This document shows positions 5,332 to 8,476 of a DNA stretch of 8,476 nt, in pieces. Position 1 is the stretch's first letter. Every line of letters begins with the position of its first letter. The position numbers were made by a program, and so were the translations under genes. This DNA is from Clostridiales bacterium (GTDB lineage Bacteria; Bacillota; Clostridia; Oscillospirales; CAG-272), in assembly GCA_016280525.1 (NCBI GenBank), contig JAEEGW010000046.1:1-8476 (forward strand), read 5' to 3'. The notes beneath the pieces are model-generated. The model was not told the DNA's origin and did not search any database. It was given only the letters and a program-made list of their open reading frames with translations.

Positions 5332-7632
5332 TTATGAAGATATGGGTCTGTAGCAAAGACGGACGAATTTTTTGACGGTCACGACGTCGCCTATGCCGAA
5401 ATGGAACGCGCCGTACTTTGCGCTTGTATTAGTACTGTACACGTAGCTTATCGGCACGGAATTTTCAGTAAAATAGCAGTCGTCGCAGTAATACGTATTG
5501 TAACTGTTGTTGGATATAACGTCCGTCGGGATGTTTATAAACGGATCGCTTACGTTATATCCGAGCTTTTTAACTTCGTTCGATCCCGTTACGTAATTTC
5601 CGTTATACGGAACGCTCTTATATCCGTCTGTGTTCGCGGTGGGGGCGTTTACGTATTTGCTCGGTTTATACGAAAATACGATAGAACCGCTGTTGCTCCA
5701 GATACCGTCAACGAGACAGCCTCCCATACCGGACCAGTAAATGCCGAAAAGGTCCGTCGTAAGGTGCTGACCGGGGTTTATATTCACGGTCTGTGAGAAA
5801 ACTATTATCAGATCCTGCCAGAGCTTCTGGAACTGCCAGTCAAACTGCTGATATCCCGTACCTCTCTGCCTTGCGTACGTGCGGCCGTCCTGTATCGTCA
5901 TCCTCTGCCAGTTGGTATTCGAGACGGACTCCATTCCGGCGGCTGAAGACGTCGCATACTTGCCTAAAAGAACGTACGGCAGAACGGTGACTCCGTCCTC
6001 CGCGATAAACACGGAATAAGGCTCAAACGAACTGTCGACCGGGCCGTTTGCGATAGTGAACGAAGTTATCTGGCCGTTGTAAACGGAATTCACCTTGCGG
6101 TACATCGTCGGGAAGCTTATGAAAGTATCGCCGCCCATATTCACTTCGCCTATGCCGAGCCTTGCTATCGTAAATCCGGGATCTACCGTAAACGTGACGT
6201 TAGCGGGCGACGCCGAGCCGAGGCCGCTTACCGTCGCCTGCACGTATCCGGTGCTGACCGTTGCGGCAGCCGTGACGTCCGTTGCCGTATACGCGTAATA
6301 ATTCGTATCTTCCGCAACGGTCACCGTTATCGTCGCCGACGAATCGACCGTCGTATCGAGCGCCGTGACGGTCACCGTCGTACCGCTGACGCTCGCCGTT
6401 ATGCTCGTCGGATCGCTTGACACCGCGGAAACGGCTCCGCTGCCCGGGCGGATGACCGTAAACGTATCAGACGCGGCGCCGGTTTGTAAAACGATGCTCG
6501 TTTTACTTAAAGCGGGCGTGGGAAGCGCGGCTTTCGCTATGCTCCACGGTACCGTTTTCGGCGCGGTCGTGCCGTCGCTCCACTGGCAGTTTACCGTATC
6601 CGTCAAAGTGAACGTTACGGAATAACTGCCGGCGTTTATAGCGTACATATCGCCTGTCTTAGTCATAAAATCGCCGTAATAGCCGCTTATAGCCGCGTTC
6701 TGTACGCTGCCGTTATACGTATAAGAGCCGGTGATCTCCGGTATCTGAAACGTATGGGCTTTTCCGCTCCCGCCGCCGTGATCGCCGAACGCGACGCTTG
6801 ATTTTGCCATCATACTGTCCATGACAGCAAGGAAGTGCGGATCCACGTGATCCGTATCTACGGTCACAGTCGAAGCCGGTGAAAAACTTCCCGTCTGCCA
6901 GCCTGCCGCCGTTATGCCGTAAGCGGGAACGGCGACGGTGGTATAAATCGGCGTGACGGTCACACCGTCGTTCCAGACAAGTCCGTACGCGCCGCCGCCC
7001 AGATCAACGGCGAAAAGATGATTCAGCCCCGACATTGGATTTGTAAAGCCCAGGATGCAGACGTCAAATCCCGTGTCATAATCGGTGAACCAGTTTGTAA
7101 GCGACGAAAAAAACGCGCTCATACCGGCGTAATCTTTATTGAAATACAGCGTTGTGACGGTATCTCCGTCGGATATAAGATACGGGGGTTTTATAAAACT
7201 GCCGCCGCTGTAAGTGCCGGTGACCTCCGCGACGCTGTCGTCGTCCGTCGCACATCCGATCTTTACCGTGACGCCGTCTTTTATGTTCTCTGCGGTAAGA
7301 TTTTCGCATACCACGGCTTCGACCGTCTGGTCGCCTTCGGCGTACGTTCCCGCGTAAATGACAGTCTGATCATGATCCGTGGGCGTTACCGTCTGCGCGT
7401 ACTGCGAAACGATATCTCCCGTTATCTGCACGCCGTCGACGTACGCGGTCTTTCCGTAAAGTATATCCGATGACGCGGCGTCCGCGTCCGACGTGTCTAT
7501 ACCCACCGATATACCGTCCACCGCCGCTTTCAGCTCGTCAAGGTCTTTTGCGCCGTACGTCTCCGCTTTTTCGTTTATGGAATCCGCAAGCGCGTTCATT
7601 TTTGTGTCAAATATCTGTTTATTGCTCGGCAT
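5332..7632 (-). CDS. Phage tail-fibre/adhesin with Ig-like domains and C-terminal C-type-lectin-like domain
   Basis: A 766-residue structural protein, probably a receptor-binding tail fibre. Residues about 1-145 carry tail-attachment units common in Firmicutes phage fibres (KTAYVDGVQITGDI near 61-74, LTAENIKDGVTV near 112-123, VTGTYSGG near 137-144). Residues 150-290 are unassigned. Residues about 295-370 are an MBG-like bacterial Ig-type unit (YTYNGS, NAGSYSVTF, WSIAKA), and 371-460 a second Ig/Big-like domain rich in Thr, Val and Ser. Residues about 462-766 look like a C-type lectin/formylglycine-enzyme-type fold: ARQRGTGYQQFDWQ (587-600), TDLFGIYWSG, SYKPSKYV, then a Tyr/Asn/Asp/Cys-rich stretch near 707-720 and a closing FVRLCYRP. 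That C-terminus resembles variable proteins of diversity-generating retroelements. The ATG at 7632 overlaps the upstream stop by 14 nt with a GGGGAA site 8 nt before it, indicating coupling. No transmembrane segment or signal peptide is seen. DGR targeting is inference only. Confidence 0.85.
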   Translation of the reverse strand: MPSNKQIFDTKMNALADSINEKAETYGAKDLDELKAAVDGISVGIDTSDADAASSDILYGKTAYVDGVQITGDIVSQYAQTVTPTDHDQTVIYAGTYAEGDQTVEAVVCENLTAENIKDGVTVKIGCATDDDSVAEVTGTYSGGSFIKPPYLISDGDTVTTLYFNKDYAGMSAFFSSLTNWFTDYDTGFDVCILGFTNPMSGLNHLFAVDLGGGAYGLVWNDGVTVTPIYTTVAVPAYGITAAGWQTGSFSPASTVTVDTDHVDPHFLAVMDSMMAKSSVAFGDHGGGSGKAHTFQIPEITGSYTYNGSVQNAAISGYYGDFMTKTGDMYAINAGSYSVTFTLTDTVNCQWSDGTTAPKTVPWSIAKAALPTPALSKTSIVLQTGAASDTFTVIRPGSGAVSAVSSDPTSITASVSGTTVTVTALDTTVDSSATITVTVAEDTNYYAYTATDVTAAATVSTGYVQATVSGLGSASPANVTFTVDPGFTIARLGIGEVNMGGDTFISFPTMYRKVNSVYNGQITSFTIANGPVDSSFEPYSVFIAEDGVTVLPYVLLGKYATSSAAGMESVSNTNWQRMTIQDGRTYARQRGTGYQQFDWQFQKLWQDLIIVFSQTVNINPGQHLTTDLFGIYWSGMGGCLVDGIWSNSGSIVFSYKPSKYVNAPTANTDGYKSVPYNGNYVTGSNEVKKLGYNVSDPFINIPTDVISNNSYNTYYCDDCYFTENSVPISYVYSTNTSAKYGAFHFGIGDVVTVKKFVRLCYRPISS

Positions 7633-8260
7633 TCTCAGTTCCCCACGTTTCCGACAGCAGCTCTCCGTACGCGATATCCTCAGTCACGATACCTACCGTC
7701 GCCGACTGCCCGTTTCTGTCCGTTACCGTTATCTCGTAGCCGGACGCGGTTTCCTCCGTCGTTATATTTACGTTTTCCGCCGCCTGCACCGCCGCCTCAA
7801 GCTCCGGAAGCGCGGTCTGCAGCTGCTGCAGAGAATCCTCAAGCTGTAAAAGCGCCGTCTCAAACGATCTGTATTCGTCGGACGACTCGACAGCCTCAGG
7901 GTCGACGGCAAAACGCTCCACCATTATATGAAAATGCTGTGACGACAAAAGCGTGTCGTCCGCACCGTAAAGCGCTATCTCCGCGGTGACCGTGCCGCTT
8001 ACCGCGAGCGCCTGAGACGATAACGTAACGTATATTTTTCCGTCCTCTATCACCGCGTCGTCCAAAATTTGCGTGCCGTCCGGCTTCTTTGCGCCGAAGC
8101 GCGCGACGGTCCCGTCCGGTATTGTGTAAGCGGCGCCGTTGTTCAGCGGTATGATCTCCAAAACACGCGAATTCTGATCGCCCTGTTTGGCGTACACGTA
8201 TTCAAGCGGCGGCGCTTTTGCGAAATCTACTGAAAATGATTTTAAAATTTTTAAACTCAA
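7619..8260 (-). CDS. BppU-like phage baseplate upper protein
   Basis: A 213-residue protein matching the N-terminal domain of Firmicutes phage baseplate upper proteins (BppU_N), which attach receptor-binding proteins to the baseplate. Residues about 8-116 show the family cadence: VDFAKAPPLEYVYAKQGDQNS, VLEIIPLNNGAAYTIPDGT, FGAKKPDGT at 55-63, GKIYVTLSSQALAVSGTVTAEI, and SSQHFHIMVE. Residues about 127-163 form a predicted coiled coil (SFETALLQLEDSLQQLQTALPELEAAV), likely a trimer stalk. Residues 170-191 (SGYEITVTDRNGQSATVGI) are a linker motif frequent in phage tail proteins. The start is TTG at 8260-8258: no ATG lies near, and AAAGGAGG sits 6 nt upstream. The stop overlaps the start of the tail-fibre gene, so the two are translationally coupled and their products probably interact. 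Larger BppU proteins carry further C-terminal domains; here that role is taken by the next gene. Confidence 0.85.
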   Translation of the reverse strand: MSLKILKSFSVDFAKAPPLEYVYAKQGDQNSRVLEIIPLNNGAAYTIPDGTVARFGAKKPDGTQILDDAVIEDGKIYVTLSSQALAVSGTVTAEIALYGADDTLLSSQHFHIMVERFAVDPEAVESSDEYRSFETALLQLEDSLQQLQTALPELEAAVQAAENVNITTEETASGYEITVTDRNGQSATVGIVTEDIAYGELLSETWGTENAEQ

Positions 8261-8266
8261 CGTTTT

Positions 8267-8274
8267 CCTCCTTT
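8267..8274 (-). promoter_or_regulatory. Shine-Dalgarno that selects the TTG start of the BppU-like gene
   Basis: AAAGGAGG on the minus strand, 6 nt before TTG 8260-8258. Because no ATG or GTG is nearby in frame, this site decides the start. Confidence 0.8.
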
Positions 8275-8289
8275 GTTTTTTGATGTTTT

Positions 8290-8379
8290 TTATCTGACTT
8301 TAAAAATATTGCTGCTCCGGTTTATTTCACAGCCTTCTCTCACCTCTTTTCCGCGCTTTGATTTTTTTATTTTTATCAC
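8290..8379 (-). CDS. Possible tiny ORF (29 residues) or decayed leader upstream of the tail operon
   Basis: On the minus strand an open frame starts at GTG 8379-8377 and ends at TAA 8292-8290. It would encode a basic 29-residue peptide (begins MIKIKKSKRGKEVREG, ends NIFKVR). The GTG itself lies inside a near-perfect Shine-Dalgarno match, AAGGGGGTGAT (8386-8376), so that site cannot serve this start. No canonical start codon follows the site at normal spacing; an in-frame ATA lies there instead. A second site-like AGAGGTGA is internal. It may be a gene whose ATG was lost, a leader peptide, or nothing. I do not recognise the peptide. Confidence 0.2.
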   Translation of the reverse strand: MIKIKKSKRGKEVREGCEINRSSNIFKVR

Positions 8380-8399
8380 CCCCTTTTTGAGTTTTAGTA

Positions 8400-8428
8400 T
8401 TGACAAATACAGAATTCTGTGTTATTAT
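8400..8428 (+). promoter_or_regulatory. Sigma-A promoter with embedded palindrome, reading out of the right edge
   Basis: TTGACA (8400-8405) and TATTAT (8423-8428, 5/6 of consensus) are 17 nt apart on the plus strand. The spacer contains a perfect 12-bp palindrome, ACAGAATTCTGT (8409-8420), extended by AA/TT outside one mismatched pair. Promoters of autoregulated repressors (TetR- or HTH-type) often look like this. The predicted start is near 8435, and the gene it serves lies beyond the window. On the minus strand the same place offers a TATAAT (8429-8424) with a poor -35 (GTGATC), so it could also drive the tail operon weakly. Confidence 0.75.
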
Positions 8429-8476
8429 AGACTTGCGCAGCGGTATGATCACCTATATTACCGTAATTTGCCGCTA

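Noticed and set aside
7018..7473. Plus-strand open frames of 60-150 codons running antisense to the helicase and tail genes.
   Set aside because: They lack ribosome sites and recognisable domains, have odd compositions, and lie opposite well-supported genes, so they are shadows.
5320..8476. A template repeat for the fibre's C-terminal segment within the window.
   Set aside because: I scanned the non-coding stretches for near-copies of the end of the fibre gene (for example around its TTTGCTACAGACC) and found none.
8445..8476. ATG at 8445 as the start of the gene driven by the right-edge promoter.
   Set aside because: It lies only about 10 nt after the predicted transcript start and has no ribosome site; the frame is too short to judge.
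1..8476. CRISPR arrays, tRNA or rRNA genes, insertion sequences.
   Set aside because: No regularly spaced repeats, no cloverleaf with a CCA-type end, and no transposase motifs were seen on either strand.

Overview
The window looks like low-to-mid GC Bacillota DNA, most likely a gut-type Clostridia (Oscillospirales or relatives). The evidence is strong GGAGG-type ribosome binding sites, sigma-A consensus promoters, a TTG start, a BspA-like leucine-rich-repeat protein, a Gram-positive-style lipoprotein and a BppU-type baseplate gene of Firmicutes phages. There are two gene blocks facing each other: plus strand about 1-2042 and minus strand about 8260-2257. A promoter at the right edge points out of the window on the plus strand.

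Left block (plus strand): the 3' end of a small P-loop (shikimate-kinase-like) kinase, then a cytosolic protein with degenerate BspA-type leucine-rich repeats, then a lipoprotein with a beta-rich, propeller-like ectodomain. The genes are tightly spaced (35 and 19 nt) and probably form one operon. It ends at a strong intrinsic terminator (2118-2153), which also has a T-tract on the other strand and so may serve the convergent helicase.

Middle (minus strand): a 938-residue superfamily 1 helicase of the UvrD / helicase IV type. It has an N-terminal zinc ribbon, an inserted domain resembling a PD-(D/E)XK nuclease, and two C-terminal topoisomerase-type zinc fingers. It has its own consensus promoter with a perfect 10-bp inverted repeat across the spacer and -10, a leader of about 135 nt and a strong Shine-Dalgarno. 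It appears more AT-rich than its neighbours and is probably an independently regulated accessory or defence-type gene.

Right (minus strand): a two-gene phage-tail-like operon made of a BppU-like baseplate protein (TTG start) overlapping by 14 nt a 766-residue tail-fibre/adhesin. The adhesin runs from tail-attachment repeats through Ig-like domains to a C-terminal C-type-lectin-like domain. That C-terminus resembles target proteins of diversity-generating retroelements (DGRs), but no reverse transcriptase or template repeat is visible here. No other phage genes are in view, so this is either the end of a prophage tail module cut by the window or a stand-alone adhesin cassette.

The best leads are the DGR-target-like adhesin, the composite helicase, and two near-consensus promoters whose spacers both carry perfect palindromes.
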